Shown one piece after another: positions 8,239 to 17,556 of a DNA stretch of 64,000 nucleotides. Where the stretch lies: assembly GCF_002008365.1 (NCBI RefSeq), contig NZ_MRDL01000054.1, positions 248,001 to 312,000 of the forward strand, given 5' to 3'. A program made the translations under genes and the position numbers. Source of the stretch: Rhizobium leguminosarum bv. viciae USDA 2370 (GTDB taxonomy: Bacteria; Pseudomonadota; Alphaproteobacteria; Rhizobiales; Rhizobiaceae). How positions within the stretch are numbered: position 1 is the first letter of the stretch; each line of letters begins with the position of its first letter. Under the pieces are notes generated by a model. The model was not told the DNA's origin. It saw nothing but the letters and a program-made list of their open reading frames with translations, and ran no database searches.

Positions 8239-9395
8239 CAGCCCACTCCCGCCAATCGCCATTCGTTCAGGACGTCGTCATCTTTCTCATCCGCTCTTTG
8301 TGCGGCAAAGACCGAGAATTCGCCAGCCTCCATCAGCCGTGAAAGCGCCCAGACCGCCATGCCGCGCACCACGGGCGAGGGATCCTCCGAAAGCCCCCGA
8401 CATTGCTCGATGAGCGCCGTCTCGCCGGAATTGCCGGCGGCGATCAGCACATTGCGGATGAAGCGGTCGCGGCCGATCCGCTTCACCGGCGAGCCGCTGA
8501 AAAAGGTACGGAAGACGGCATCGTCAAGCGTCAGCAGAAAGGCGATCGACGGCTCCTTCAGATCTTCCCGCGCCTGCAGCTTCATCTCGGAGGCGGAGCT
8601 TGCGAACTTGTTCCAGGGACAGGCGGCAAGACAGTCGTCGCAGCCATAGATGCGATTGCCGATCAGCACGCGCAAATCGGCGTCGATCGGTCCCTTGTGC
8701 TCAATGGTGAGGTAGGAGATGCAGCGCCGCGCGTCGATCTGGTAAGGCGCCGGAAAGGCAGCCGTCGGACAGATGTCGAGACAGGCGCGGCAGGAGCCGC
8801 AATGATCGGTCTCCGGCGCGTCGATGGCAAGATCGGCGGTGGTGAACATCGTGCCGAGAAACAGCCAGGAACCGTGCATGCGGCTGACGAGATTGGTATG
8901 TTTGCCCTGCCAACCGAGCCCGGCCGCCGCCGCTAAGGGCTTTTCCATGACAGGCGCCGTATCGACGAAGACTTTCACATCGGCGCCGGCCCGTGCCGCA
9001 AAGCGCGTGGCGATTTCCTTCAGCCGGCCCTTGATGACGTCGTGGTAATCGCGGTTGCGGGCGTAAACGGAAATTGCCGCTTTATCAGGCTTGTCGAGGA
9101 TACCGCGGGGATCTTCCTCCGGTGCGTAATTCAAGCCGAAGACGACGACGGAGCGCACGTCGCTCCAGAGTGTGCGCGGATCGCCGCGCCGGTCGCGAGT
9201 CTCCGCCATCCAGTCCATCGTCCCGTGGCGCCCGGCATCGATGAACTGGCCGAGACGCTCCTTGGCTTGCGGGATCGCGTCCGGGCGCGTGATGCGGCAG
9301 AGATCGAAGCCCTTGGCAGCAGATTCCGCCCGAACGAACTCGGTCAAATTGTCGCGGCGGCGGCGCTCTTTGTCGTCATTGTCAGGTTCGGGCAT
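8238..9395 (-). CDS. queG: Epoxyqueuosine reductase QueG
   Basis: 385 aa, usual family length. The protein reduces epoxyqueuosine to queuosine in the wobble position of tRNAs for Asp, Asn, His and Tyr, using cobalamin and two 4Fe-4S clusters. The ferredoxin-like cysteines are visible in CGSCRACLDICPTAAFP and CDDCLAACPWNKF. The N-terminal cobalamin-binding part includes VVVFGLNYAPEEDP and VDTAPVMEKPLA. It is followed by the epimerase gene with a 1-bp overlap and preceded by a GST gene 12 bp upstream, so the three are probably one operon. Confidence 0.96.
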   Translation of the reverse strand: MPEPDNDDKERRRRDNLTEFVRAESAAKGFDLCRITRPDAIPQAKERLGQFIDAGRHGTMDWMAETRDRRGDPRTLWSDVRSVVVFGLNYAPEEDPRGILDKPDKAAISVYARNRDYHDVIKGRLKEIATRFAARAGADVKVFVDTAPVMEKPLAAAAGLGWQGKHTNLVSRMHGSWLFLGTMFTTADLAIDAPETDHCGSCRACLDICPTAAFPAPYQIDARRCISYLTIEHKGPIDADLRVLIGNRIYGCDDCLAACPWNKFASSASEMKLQAREDLKEPSIAFLLTLDDAVFRTFFSGSPVKRIGRDRFIRNVLIAAGNSGETALIEQCRGLSEDPSPVVRGMAVWALSRLMEAGEFSVFAAQRADEKDDDVLNEWRLAGVG

Positions 9396-9407
9396 GAAGA
9401 GCCCTCG

Positions 9408-10100
9408 TCAGAAATCCAGATCGGCATAGTGTGAAACCGGTGTCAGTCCGCGCACGCGCTCGGTCAGCATCGGCCGGAAGGAGGGACGTGACTTCAGCCG
9501 CTGGTACCAGTCCTTGACGACGGGCGAATCCGCCCACTCGATCTCGCCGAGATAATCGAGGATGGAGATCGAGGCCGCGGCGGCCAGGTCGGCATAACTC
9601 ATCCGCTCGCCCGCCAGCCACTGACGCGAACCGGCGAGCCAGGTGAGATAGCGCATATGCTGGCGGATGTTCGCGCGCGCCGTGCGTAAAACCTTGGAAT
9701 CTGGCGCTCCACCGCCCTGATCCGCTGTCATCTGCAACTTGTAGACACGCTCGCGGGCGAGCGGCTTGGTCACGTCGTTTTCCATTTTCTGCATGAACCA
9801 TTCGGTCAGCCGGCGGATTTCCGCCCGCTGGAAAGGATCTTCGGCGAGCAGCCGCCGGTCGCGCTTCAAGACGCCATGCGTCTCGTCCAGATACTCGGAA
9901 ATGACGCTCGCGCCGCAGAGCGCGCGCATGCTGTCGTCGACATAGACCGGCAGCGTGCCGGCCGGATTGAGCGCCAGGAAATCCCGGCGCTTCTCCCATG
10001 TCTGCTCTTCGATCAGATCCGCCTGATAGCCGTATTCCGCCAGGATCAGCCGGACGAAGCGAGATGCGGATGACATGGGATGATGATAAAGCGTGGGCAT
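9408..10100 (-). CDS. Glutathione S-transferase family protein
   Basis: 230 aa. A thioredoxin-like N-domain (MPTLYHHPMSSASRFVRL, then NPAGTLPVYVDD with the cis-Pro, and the SVISEYL glutathione-contact segment) is followed by an all-helical C-domain with MSYADLAAAASISILDYLG. The residue after the first strand is Ser-rich (PMSSAS), suggesting a Ser-type GST. The substrate is unknown. It is the first gene of the minus-strand GST-queG-epimerase group. Confidence 0.9.
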   Translation of the reverse strand: MPTLYHHPMSSASRFVRLILAEYGYQADLIEEQTWEKRRDFLALNPAGTLPVYVDDSMRALCGASVISEYLDETHGVLKRDRRLLAEDPFQRAEIRRLTEWFMQKMENDVTKPLARERVYKLQMTADQGGGAPDSKVLRTARANIRQHMRYLTWLAGSRQWLAGERMSYADLAAAASISILDYLGEIEWADSPVVKDWYQRLKSRPSFRPMLTERVRGLTPVSHYADLDF

Positions 10101-10332
10101 CGATACTCGGGCGTTGTGATTGCTGTTACAGGACTGTGTGGCAGCTCAATTATAGCGCCCTAGTCATGACTCATTGGTTGAAGCTATAGGAGCTTGGCCC
10201 CGCCAATACAAGCGAATCGGATTTTTCAGGCCATCTGATAATGGCGAAACACGGTCTAACGAACGAATGGAAGCGGCAGCCTGATCGGCCCAAGCGCTCA
10301 GGCCCGACCGAACTTTAAACCGGAGACAATGT

Positions 10333-11130
10333 ATGGATTATATAAATGCTGCAATTCTCGGCGTCATAGAGGGGATCACCGAGTTCCTGCCGATCTCGAG
10401 CACCGGCCATCTGATCATTGCGGAGCAATGGCTCGGACATCGGTCGGATATGTTCAACATCGTTATTCAGGCGGGCGCTATCCTCGCCGTCACCATCATT
10501 TACTGGCGTCGGCTGCTGGATCTGGTGCTTGGCTGGCGCGATCCTGCCAACCGCGATTATGCCGCCAAGCTGATCGTCGCCTTTCTCATCACCGCCGTTC
10601 TTGGACTGGTCGTCAAGAAGCTCGGCTTTGAACTGCCGGAGACCGCGACGCCGATTGCCTGGGCGCTCATCATCGGCGGTATCTGGATGATTTTTGCCGA
10701 ATGGGCCGCCGCCCGCAGGCCGCCCCATAAAGAGATCACCTGGCTTGTCGCCATCCTGGTCGGCATCGCCCAGATCGTCGCCGGGGTGTTCCCAGGAACG
10801 TCGCGCTCCGGCGCCACGATCTTCGTCGCCATGCTGGCGGGCACCGGCAACCGCGCAGCGGCGACGGAATTCGCCTTTCTCGTCGGCATACCCACAATGT
10901 ATGCCGCCAGCGGCTATGAATTGCTGAAGACGTTTAAGGATGGTGGAGCGGCAGGCGAAGACTGGACGGCGCTCGGCATCGCCTTCGTCGTCTCCACGGT
11001 CGTCGCCTTCATCGCCGTTAAATGGCTGCTTGCCTATATCAGGAGCAACCGGTTTACCCTGTTTGCCATTTACCGCATCATTCTCGGTGTCTTGCTGCTC
11101 GGCATGGCCGCGACCGGTTTCATTGCCTGA
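10333..11130 (+). CDS. uppP: Undecaprenyl-diphosphatase UppP (BacA)
   Basis: 265 aa integral membrane protein with about eight hydrophobic segments. It dephosphorylates undecaprenyl diphosphate so the carrier lipid can be reused for peptidoglycan and polysaccharide synthesis. Both family signatures are present: EGITEFLPISSTGH near residue 13 and PGTSRSGATI near residue 155, which supply the catalytic Glu, His, Ser and Arg. The ATG at 10333 is 12 bases after a CGGAGA ribosome binding site. It is transcribed alone, divergent from the GST gene. Confidence 0.96.
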   Translation: MDYINAAILGVIEGITEFLPISSTGHLIIAEQWLGHRSDMFNIVIQAGAILAVTIIYWRRLLDLVLGWRDPANRDYAAKLIVAFLITAVLGLVVKKLGFELPETATPIAWALIIGGIWMIFAEWAAARRPPHKEITWLVAILVGIAQIVAGVFPGTSRSGATIFVAMLAGTGNRAAATEFAFLVGIPTMYAASGYELLKTFKDGGAAGEDWTALGIAFVVSTVVAFIAVKWLLAYIRSNRFTLFAIYRIILGVLLLGMAATGFIA

Positions 11131-11145
11131 GACATCCGTCCCGCG

Positions 11146-11177
11146 TTGCATTCGCGCAACTCCCGGCGCGAATGCAA
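11146..11177. terminator. Strong hairpin after uppP
   Basis: 12-bp perfect arms (TTGCATTCGCGC and its complement) with an 8-base loop, 15 bp after the uppP stop. No U tract follows, so it may act as an mRNA 3' end stabiliser as much as a terminator. Confidence 0.5.
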
Positions 11178-11374
11178 ATGCCCGCCGGACTTCTCGAATA
11201 GACACTCGATTACCGGCAGGGCGCCGATTTCAGATAGGCGATGTTGAGGGGATAAGCGCCCGCCGCCGTTTTTGATACAGGCGAGACTGAACGTTCATTG
11301 CGGAGCGCGCTGTTTCAGGCGCTCCGGTCGACTGCTGGCTTGGAGCAGCATGCCGGCGCAGGGCCGGCCTTTCG

Positions 11375-11527
11375 TCAATGGATGATCGAAGCCGTCGAGC
11401 AAGGATCGACGCCGTAGGCCGGCGAGCAATCGCCCTTTACCGCCGCGACCGAACCGGGCGCAACGAAAGAGCCTGCAAGGATAACCAGCGCCGCACACGC
11501 AAACAGGAGCGCGATTGACTTGCCCAT
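11375..11527 (-). CDS. Small secreted or membrane-anchored protein (50 aa)
   Basis: The start at 11527 follows an AAAGG ribosome binding site and opens with a strong hydrophobic stretch (MGKSIALLFACAALVILAGS) typical of a signal peptide. After cleavage about 25 residues remain, with two cysteines (GDCSPAYGVDPCSTAS) that could form a disulfide. The longer frame from 11626 has no coding character. No family recognised. It stands alone between uppP and the NDUFA9-like gene. Confidence 0.55.
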   Translation of the reverse strand: MGKSIALLFACAALVILAGSFVAPGSVAAVKGDCSPAYGVDPCSTASIIH

Positions 11528-11810
11528 CGAGAAATGCCTTTCACAGTGATTGCCGCACGCGACCGCAGGCGTTGAGTCCGTTGGAAGACGCGCGGGTTTG
11601 GTAGTCAGTGGAATGGCAAATAGCAATAAACGTTCCTGCTAAATTTGGCGTTAATTCCACAAAAATTCCGATGCGTCTTTTATGCAACGCCGCTGAGTAT
11701 GCCGAGCACCAGAACACTTCAAACTTGCGCCGAGCTTTGCGGGACACGCCAACGCCAAAACGCCGCCCGCGGTATCGGCGGACGGCGGTATCGTTCCTCG
11801 GAAAAGATGG

Positions 11811-12791
11811 TCAGGCGGCCTTGCCGGTACCCGTGTACTGGCCGTGCGGACGATAGTGCACCAGGTAGGAGCCAAGCACCGATGCCACCATGGTGGGCGC
11901 AATGCCGAGGCCCTTCAGCGTGCGGCCTTCCGCCTCGGCTACGGGGGAGACGACATTGTCGCGCTTCAGCAGGCGCACCTGGTCCGGCGTGATCGGCGGC
12001 GTTATGAAGGGGACCAGCGAAGCGATGCTGCCGATCATCGAAGCGATGCCGAAGGGCAGGGATACCAGCGGGTTCTTGCGGCACGTTACCTTCAGCATCG
12101 TCTCGAGACATTCGCGGAAGCTGAGCACCTCTGGCCCGCCAAGCTCATAGACCTTGCCGCCGGCGACCTTGCCGTCGACGGCGCGTGCGACGGCCTCGGC
12201 GACATCCTCGACATAGACAGGCTGGAATTTCGTCTTGCCGCCGCCGACGAGCGGCAGGATCGGCGACATGCGCGCCATCTCGGCGAATTTGTTGAAGAAG
12301 CTGTCCTCCGGTCCGAAGACGATCGACGGACGGAAGATCACCGCATCGGGCTTGACCGAGAGGATGGCCGTTTCGGCGCGACCCTTGGTGCGGCCATAGT
12401 CAGAATCGGATTTCGCGTCGGCGCCGATCGCCGAAATATGGGTCAGCGTCGCGCCTGCGCCGCGCGCCGCCTCAGCAATCGCACGACCGCCGAATTCCTG
12501 CACGGCGTCGAAAGTGTTGCGGCCGACCTCGTGCAGAATGCCGACGCAGTTGACGACGTGGCTCGCACCGTCGACGGCGCGATCGATCGAGCTGCGGTAG
12601 CGCAGGTTCGCCTGGACGAAGGAGATCTGGCCGACATTGCCGAGCGGCTGCAGAAAGCCGGCGAGATCGGGACGGCGCACGGCGACGCGGATGTTATAGC
12701 CGCGCTTGGCCAGCGCCCGAACCACGTGCCTGCCCACGAAGCCGGACCCTCCGAACACGGTGACGAGCGGCGGCAGGTTGGCAAGGGTCAT
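11811..12791 (-). CDS. NDUFA9-like SDR family protein
   Basis: 326 aa atypical SDR. The dinucleotide motif is at the start (VTVFGGSGFVGRHVVRAL), followed by NCVGILHEVGRNTFDAV and HISAIGADAKSDSDYGRTKG with the Tyr-x3-Lys pair modified to YGRTKG. Bacterial members are similar to the mitochondrial complex I accessory subunit NDUFA9 (39 kDa) and to UDP-sugar epimerases. A role in quinone metabolism or complex I assembly is plausible but not shown. Single gene, minus strand. Confidence 0.85.
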   Translation of the reverse strand: MTLANLPPLVTVFGGSGFVGRHVVRALAKRGYNIRVAVRRPDLAGFLQPLGNVGQISFVQANLRYRSSIDRAVDGASHVVNCVGILHEVGRNTFDAVQEFGGRAIAEAARGAGATLTHISAIGADAKSDSDYGRTKGRAETAILSVKPDAVIFRPSIVFGPEDSFFNKFAEMARMSPILPLVGGGKTKFQPVYVEDVAEAVARAVDGKVAGGKVYELGGPEVLSFRECLETMLKVTCRKNPLVSLPFGIASMIGSIASLVPFITPPITPDQVRLLKRDNVVSPVAEAEGRTLKGLGIAPTMVASVLGSYLVHYRPHGQYTGTGKAA

Positions 12792-12903
12792 GGCAGGCTC
12801 CTCGAAAGGCTTTGCGGAATGCTTGATTGGCTTCGTCTTAGCCGAATCCCGGCGCGACGGGAAGACCTATCGTACCGTCAGTTTTGCGGGATGCGAGACC
12901 GCT

Positions 12904-13191
12904 CTAGACCCCTTCGACGACGACCATTTCCGCATCCGCGACTTCCTGGCGGATTTTCGCGGCGATCTGGTATTCCGGCGAATTATAGCAGTCGACCGCA
13001 TGCTGCATCGACGGGAATTCGATCACCACGTTGCGGACGCGCGCCTTGCCCTCGAGTTCGGTGAAGGCGCCGCCGCGCGCCAGGAAATTCGCGCCATACT
13101 TTTCGAAGGCCGGCTTGGCGGCCGCCACATAATCCTTGTAGCGCTCGGCATCGCGAACATCGACGCGGGCGATCCAATATCCCTTGGCCAT
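12904..13191 (-). CDS. DUF1330 domain protein
   Basis: 95 aa, one dimeric alpha/beta-barrel (ferredoxin-like) domain covering the whole protein: MAKGYWIARVDVRDAERYKDYV through ARGGAFTELEGKARVRNVVIEFPS. The start at 13191 is preceded by GGGAGAAG; the longer frame from 13278 overlaps pyrF. Function unknown; the fold resembles EthD/monooxygenase-like proteins. It lies 28 bp downstream of pyrF on the same strand and is probably co-transcribed. Confidence 0.85.
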   Translation of the reverse strand: MAKGYWIARVDVRDAERYKDYVAAAKPAFEKYGANFLARGGAFTELEGKARVRNVVIEFPSMQHAVDCYNSPEYQIAAKIRQEVADAEMVVVEGV

Positions 13192-13219
13192 GGTCTTCTC
13201 CCTTTTGTCGTTGAAACTA

Positions 13220-13927
13220 TCAGCGGTTTGCCGGCCAGAGCGCCGACACCATCTCGCTGAGGATGGCGCGGGCGGCATCTCGGGGATCCGGCGCCTTGAC
13301 GACAGGCCGGCCGACGACGAGATGCGTCGCTCCCGCCTTCAGCGCGTCGAAAGGCGTCATCACCCGCTTCTGGTCGCCCTTGTCGCTACCATCAGGGCGA
13401 ATGCCGGGGGTGACGATCGCCATCTCGGGTCCGACGATTTCGCGTACCTCAGCCGCTTCCGCCGCCGAGCAGACCACGCCGCCCATGCCGGCTGCGCGCG
13501 CCTGTTCGGCGCGGCGCAGCACCAGGCTGTGCGGATCCTGGCTGTAGCCCGCCTCGGCAAGGTCATCGGCATCCATCGAGGTCAGCACGGTCACGCCGAG
13601 CAGGCAGAGGCCGGAACCGGCCGCGGCCTCGACCGCCGCCTTCATCGCTTTCGGATAGGCGTGCAGCGTCAGCATCGACATGCCCATCTTGGCGATGTTC
13701 TCGACGCCGGAGGCAACGGTGTTGTCGATGTCGAGCAGCTTCATGTCGAGAAAGATCTTCTTGCCGCTGGCGGCAAGATCGCGGGCGAATTCCAGGCCGC
13801 CGGCAAAGACTAGCTGATAGCCGATCTTGTAGAAGAGAATATCGTCGCCGAGCGCGGAAACCAGTCTTTCCGCCTCGCCGATCGTTGGAACATCCAGGCC
13901 GACGATCAACCGCTCGCGTGCGTCCAT
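13220..13927 (-). CDS. pyrF: Orotidine-5'-phosphate decarboxylase PyrF
   Basis: 235 aa, normal length. It makes UMP from OMP, the last step of de novo pyrimidine synthesis. The catalytic charged network is in FLDMKLLDIDNTVASG (Lys-x-x-Asp), and phosphate binding is at ATHLVVGRPV near the C-terminus. A histidine phosphatase gene ends 6 bp upstream and DUF1330 follows 28 bp downstream. Confidence 0.95.
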   Translation of the reverse strand: MDARERLIVGLDVPTIGEAERLVSALGDDILFYKIGYQLVFAGGLEFARDLAASGKKIFLDMKLLDIDNTVASGVENIAKMGMSMLTLHAYPKAMKAAVEAAAGSGLCLLGVTVLTSMDADDLAEAGYSQDPHSLVLRRAEQARAAGMGGVVCSAAEAAEVREIVGPEMAIVTPGIRPDGSDKGDQKRVMTPFDALKAGATHLVVGRPVVKAPDPRDAARAILSEMVSALWPANR

Positions 13928-13933
13928 CTGAAG

Positions 13934-14515
13934 TCACCCCTGCCAGTCTTCGATGGGCGTCCAGTCGCATGATAAGCGGCGATCCGCAAGACCGAAAGCA
14001 TAGAGATTGCCGCCACCGCCCGGCTGGTCACGGTCGCGCGCGATCGAGCTCCCCGCCAGATGGCATTTGAGCAGCGTGCCGACGCCGCCATGGCCGACAA
14101 AGGCGATCGGCGCCGTCGCATCATGTGTGGCAAGAACGGCGTTAACAGACTCGACGATGCGGGCCTGCGCGTCGACGGCGCGCTCCCAGCCCTTGAAGCT
14201 TTGTTCCGGATGGGCAAAGAACCAGTCGGCGGCTTCTTCGAATTGCGGCGGCGGCAGGAAGCCGGTGGCCGAGCGGTCGTTCTCGTGCATGGCGGGGACG
14301 ATCTCGACGGTCACGCCGGAAGCCTCCGCCAGAATTTCGGCCGTCTCGATCGCCTTCGTCTCGTCGCTGGAGACGATGCGCTGCAACTGCCTGGCCCAGC
14401 CGCTCTCTGCCGCTTTGCGGGCACGTGCCGCGCCGACATCGGAAAGCCCCCATTTCGGCACCGGCACGTTGGCGTCGATCCTGACCTGCGGATGAGTGAT
14501 GTAGATCCCGAACAT
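13934..14515 (-). CDS. Histidine phosphatase family protein
   Basis: 193 aa from the ATG at 14515, which lies one base after the pmtA stop; the longer frame from 14629 runs antisense-like into pmtA. It has the N-terminal catalytic His in an ITHPQV context rather than the common RHG, the conserved Arg-type segment LQRIVSSDETKAIETAEIL, and the second histidine in FVGHGGVGTLLKCHL. This is the phosphoglycerate-mutase-like/SixA-like fold. The substrate is unknown. It sits in a pmtA-phosphatase-pyrF-DUF1330 run. Confidence 0.85.
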   Translation of the reverse strand: MFGIYITHPQVRIDANVPVPKWGLSDVGAARARKAAESGWARQLQRIVSSDETKAIETAEILAEASGVTVEIVPAMHENDRSATGFLPPPQFEEAADWFFAHPEQSFKGWERAVDAQARIVESVNAVLATHDATAPIAFVGHGGVGTLLKCHLAGSSIARDRDQPGGGGNLYAFGLADRRLSCDWTPIEDWQG

Positions 14516-14516
14516 C

Positions 14517-15116
14517 TCAGCCGCGCTTGTAGATCCAGAGCTGCGCCGGCGGAATGTTGCGCATGACGAAGTCGAAATGCTGGATATGGTAGCGGTCGGG
14601 ATTGGCGGCGATCGGCGAGATCGCCCCATAGGAAATCTGCACCATCGGCCGGCCGGCCGGCAGTCGATCGAGCAGGCTTTCGAGCAGCGAGATGCGCTTC
14701 GCCATCGGGAAATTCAGAAGCGGAATGCCCGAGACGACGGAATCGAAGGTGAGACCGCCGAAATTGCCAAGAGTGGTCTGAAGATCGAAAGCGTCGCCGT
14801 TGATGAAGTGCACGCCGGGATAGGTCCGCAGCAGATGTTTGTGGAAATCCGTCGAATATTCGATCGCAACGAGATTTTCCGGACGAACGCCGCGGCCGAG
14901 GATGGCCTTGGTGATGGCGCCCGTGCCCGGCCCGAGTTCAAGCACCGGCAGCCCGGAATGGATATCGACGACGCTTGCCATGCGCTTCGCCGTGATCGAG
15001 GAGGTCGGCACGATCGAGCCCACCGTCTTCGGCCCCTGCATCATGCCTCGGAAGAAGCGGATCTCGTCGTCGAACCTCTTCCCGAACCGTTCCTTCACCT
15101 TGACCCGTAAGCTCAT
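14517..15116 (-). CDS. pmtA: Phosphatidylethanolamine N-methyltransferase, Sinorhizobium type
   Basis: 199 aa SAM-dependent methyltransferase. The KsgA-like SAM motif is VLELGPGTGAITKAIL, with INGDAFDL as the acidic loop and SGIPLLNFP as motif IV. The N-terminal FFRGMMQGPKTVGSIVPTSS and the C-terminal FVMRNIPPAQLWIYKR match what I recall of the rhizobial PmtA class, which methylates phosphatidylethanolamine to phosphatidylcholine, a lipid needed for symbiosis. Related phospholipid and rRNA methyltransferases share the fold, so the substrate is inferred from family. Confidence 0.8.
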   Translation of the reverse strand: MSLRVKVKERFGKRFDDEIRFFRGMMQGPKTVGSIVPTSSITAKRMASVVDIHSGLPVLELGPGTGAITKAILGRGVRPENLVAIEYSTDFHKHLLRTYPGVHFINGDAFDLQTTLGNFGGLTFDSVVSGIPLLNFPMAKRISLLESLLDRLPAGRPMVQISYGAISPIAANPDRYHIQHFDFVMRNIPPAQLWIYKRG

Positions 15117-15211
15117 TCTCCACCCATCCGCATGTTGATCGAATGCCTTAATATGCCGCTTGTCGTTTAAGGGACAAGGATTTTCGCAACAAGGACATCG
15201 ACATCAACAGC

Positions 15212-16123
15212 TCATGCGGCTTTCGGCGCTGAATCCGGCATGAGATCGGCAAGCTTTTCGGCCAAGTGATCGGCGTCGACAGGCGCGCGCAGCTTCACGT
15301 CGGTATTGTCGAAGTAGAGATAAACGTCGCGGTCCTTGCTGCGCGCCGGCACGGGGGGCAGTACCCGTATCGCGTTCTCAGGTTCTCCGCCCGTGGCCCA
15401 GGCGCGGATGCGTTGCGCCCAGATGTCGAGTGCTTCGTCCTCGTAGCCGCTGACATAGAGCTTTTCGGAGCCATGCAGGCGGCAATAGACGAAATCGGCG
15501 GTGATATCCATCAGCAGCGGCCATTTCACCGTATCGGCGCAGACGAGAGCGACCTTGTGACGCCGGAGCATCTCGATGAAGGCGGGTGAGCGGAAGCTCT
15601 CGTGGCGGATTTCGAGCGCATGGCGGATCGGTTGGTGTCCGTCGCTTTTAAGCCAGGCCGGTCTCTTTATATGCCAGTCATGACGCTTCGCAAGCGCTAT
15701 CGCCGCGTCGCGGTCATGCGGCAGCAGCGACAAAAAGCTTTCGAAAAGGGATGGATCGAAGGCCATGTTCGGCGGCAATTGCCAGAGGATCGGCCCGAGC
15801 TTGGGACCAAGCCGCAGCAGGCCGGAGGCGAGGAAATTGGCGAGCGCCGTCTCGATATTCTGCAGCCGCAGCATATGGGTGATGAAGCGCGGTCCCTTGA
15901 CCGCGAAGATGAAATCATCCGGCGTCTCGTCGCGCCAGCGGCCGAAACTTTCGGGCCGCTGCAATCCGTAGAAGGTGCCGTTGATCTCGATCGACCGGAA
16001 GTGGCGGGCGGCGTAGGAAAGCTCCTGCTTCTGCGGCAGGTCCTCCGGGTAGAATTGGCCGCGCCAGGGCCCATAGGTCCAGCCGGATATGCCGATGCGC
16101 ACCGTTCCCGTCTTATTGGTCAT
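15212..16123 (-). CDS. DUF72 family protein (YecE-like TIM barrel)
   Basis: 303 aa. Typical DUF72 segments are visible: RIGISGWTYGPWRGQFYPEDLP at the start, YAARHFRSIEINGTFYGLQ, FAVKGPRFITHMLRL, and LEIRHESFRSPAFIE. The fold is a TIM barrel; biochemical function is not established. Single gene on the minus strand, 54 bp from dnaN. Confidence 0.9.
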   Translation of the reverse strand: MTNKTGTVRIGISGWTYGPWRGQFYPEDLPQKQELSYAARHFRSIEINGTFYGLQRPESFGRWRDETPDDFIFAVKGPRFITHMLRLQNIETALANFLASGLLRLGPKLGPILWQLPPNMAFDPSLFESFLSLLPHDRDAAIALAKRHDWHIKRPAWLKSDGHQPIRHALEIRHESFRSPAFIEMLRRHKVALVCADTVKWPLLMDITADFVYCRLHGSEKLYVSGYEDEALDIWAQRIRAWATGGEPENAIRVLPPVPARSKDRDVYLYFDNTDVKLRAPVDADHLAEKLADLMPDSAPKAA

Positions 16124-16177
16124 GGGATCCTCCGTTTTGACAGGAGGAAAAACGGCAAGCGGTCGCCTTCGTTCCCG

Positions 16178-17296
16178 TCAGACGCGCATCGGCATCAGCA
16201 CGTAGAGCGCATCGTCGCCCGCCGTGTCGCGGATCAGCGTCGGCGAGCCGGCATCGGCAAGCAGGAAGATCGCTTCCTCGCCGGAAAGCTGGGCGGTGAT
16301 GTCGAGCAGGTATTTGGCGTTGAAGCCGATTTCCATCGCATCCGTGTCGTAGCCGACGGCGACTTCCTCAGTCGCACTGCCGGAATCGGGATTGTTGACG
16401 GTCAGCATCAGCTGCCCCTCGGAAAGCGCCAGCTTCACGGCGCGTCCGCGCTCGGAGGAGATGGTCGAGACGCGGTCGACCGCCTGTGCGAAGGTCGTGC
16501 AGTCGACGCGCATTTCCTTGTCGTTGCCTGTGGGGATGACGCGCTGATAATCCGGGAAGGTGCCGTCGATCAGTTTCGAGGTCATGACGATCGAGCCGAT
16601 CGTCAACCGGATCTTGGCGTCGGAGACCTCGACGGTCACCGTCGTTTCGGGATTGTCGACCAGCTTCTGCAGTTCGCCGACCGTCTTGCGCGGAATGATG
16701 ATGCCGGGCATGCCCTCGGAGCCGGAGGGCGCATCGACATCGGCACGCGCCAGCCGGTGACCGTCGGTCGCAACCGCCCTGAGTTTCAGCTCGCCATTGC
16801 TCTCGATCGTGTGGAAGAAGATGCCGTTGAGATAATAACGCGTCTCTTCCGTCGAAATCGCGAACTGCGTGCGGTCGATCAGCATCTTCAGATCGGTCGC
16901 CTTCAGCTTGAAGGAATGTGTGAATGTGCCGGCTGTGAGATCAGGGAAGTCCGACTCCGGCAGGCACTGCAGCGAGAATTTCGAGCGGCCGGACTGCACG
17001 GTCATCGCGCCGCCATCGGTGCTGGTGGCAAGCAGCACTTCCGAGCCGTCGGGAAGCTTGCGCACGATATCGTAGAGAAGATGGGCGGGAACGGTAGTGG
17101 CGCCGGGCTGCTCGACGCTAGCAGGTGTCGCCTCGGTGATTTCGAGGTCGAGGTCGGTCGCCTTCATGTCGAGCTTCTGGCCGTCGGCCTTGAGCAGTAC
17201 GTTGGACAGGATCGGGATCGTGTTGCGACGTTCGACCACGCGGTGGACGTGGTTCAGCGATTTCAACAGGTTTGACCGCTCAATAGTAATACGCAT
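16178..17296 (-). CDS. dnaN: DNA polymerase III beta subunit (sliding clamp)
   Basis: 372 aa, three repeated clamp domains, starting MRITIERSNLLKSLNHVHRVVERRNTIPILSN and ending VLMPMRV, the standard clamp C-terminus. It forms the dimeric ring that holds DNA polymerase on DNA. It is not next to dnaA, which starts about 47 kb away at the right edge of this window; separation of dnaN from dnaA is common in rhizobia. It is divergent from rsmI with a 260-bp intergenic region. Confidence 0.97.
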   Translation of the reverse strand: MRITIERSNLLKSLNHVHRVVERRNTIPILSNVLLKADGQKLDMKATDLDLEITEATPASVEQPGATTVPAHLLYDIVRKLPDGSEVLLATSTDGGAMTVQSGRSKFSLQCLPESDFPDLTAGTFTHSFKLKATDLKMLIDRTQFAISTEETRYYLNGIFFHTIESNGELKLRAVATDGHRLARADVDAPSGSEGMPGIIIPRKTVGELQKLVDNPETTVTVEVSDAKIRLTIGSIVMTSKLIDGTFPDYQRVIPTGNDKEMRVDCTTFAQAVDRVSTISSERGRAVKLALSEGQLMLTVNNPDSGSATEEVAVGYDTDAMEIGFNAKYLLDITAQLSGEEAIFLLADAGSPTLIRDTAGDDALYVLMPMRV

Positions 17297-17556
17297 GGGA
17301 TGCTACCGCTTTCGACCGTGACTGTCCGGGCGCGTCGAGCACCCGAAGAATGCTGTCCCGGCTTGAGGCCGGGGGAGTGGACGGGCAAAATGGCAGACTT
17401 CAGCATTGCTTTGCAAGAGGCATGGACGCCGGCACCCCTGCATTTGCGGTTTTCCAGAGCAATGCTCACAGAAATCCGAACCCTTGCCGAAGCGGTGCCG
17501 CTCGCCCATAAAGGCTTCGATGCCGGCGACGAGCCGGCGGGACGAAAGCAAATGGC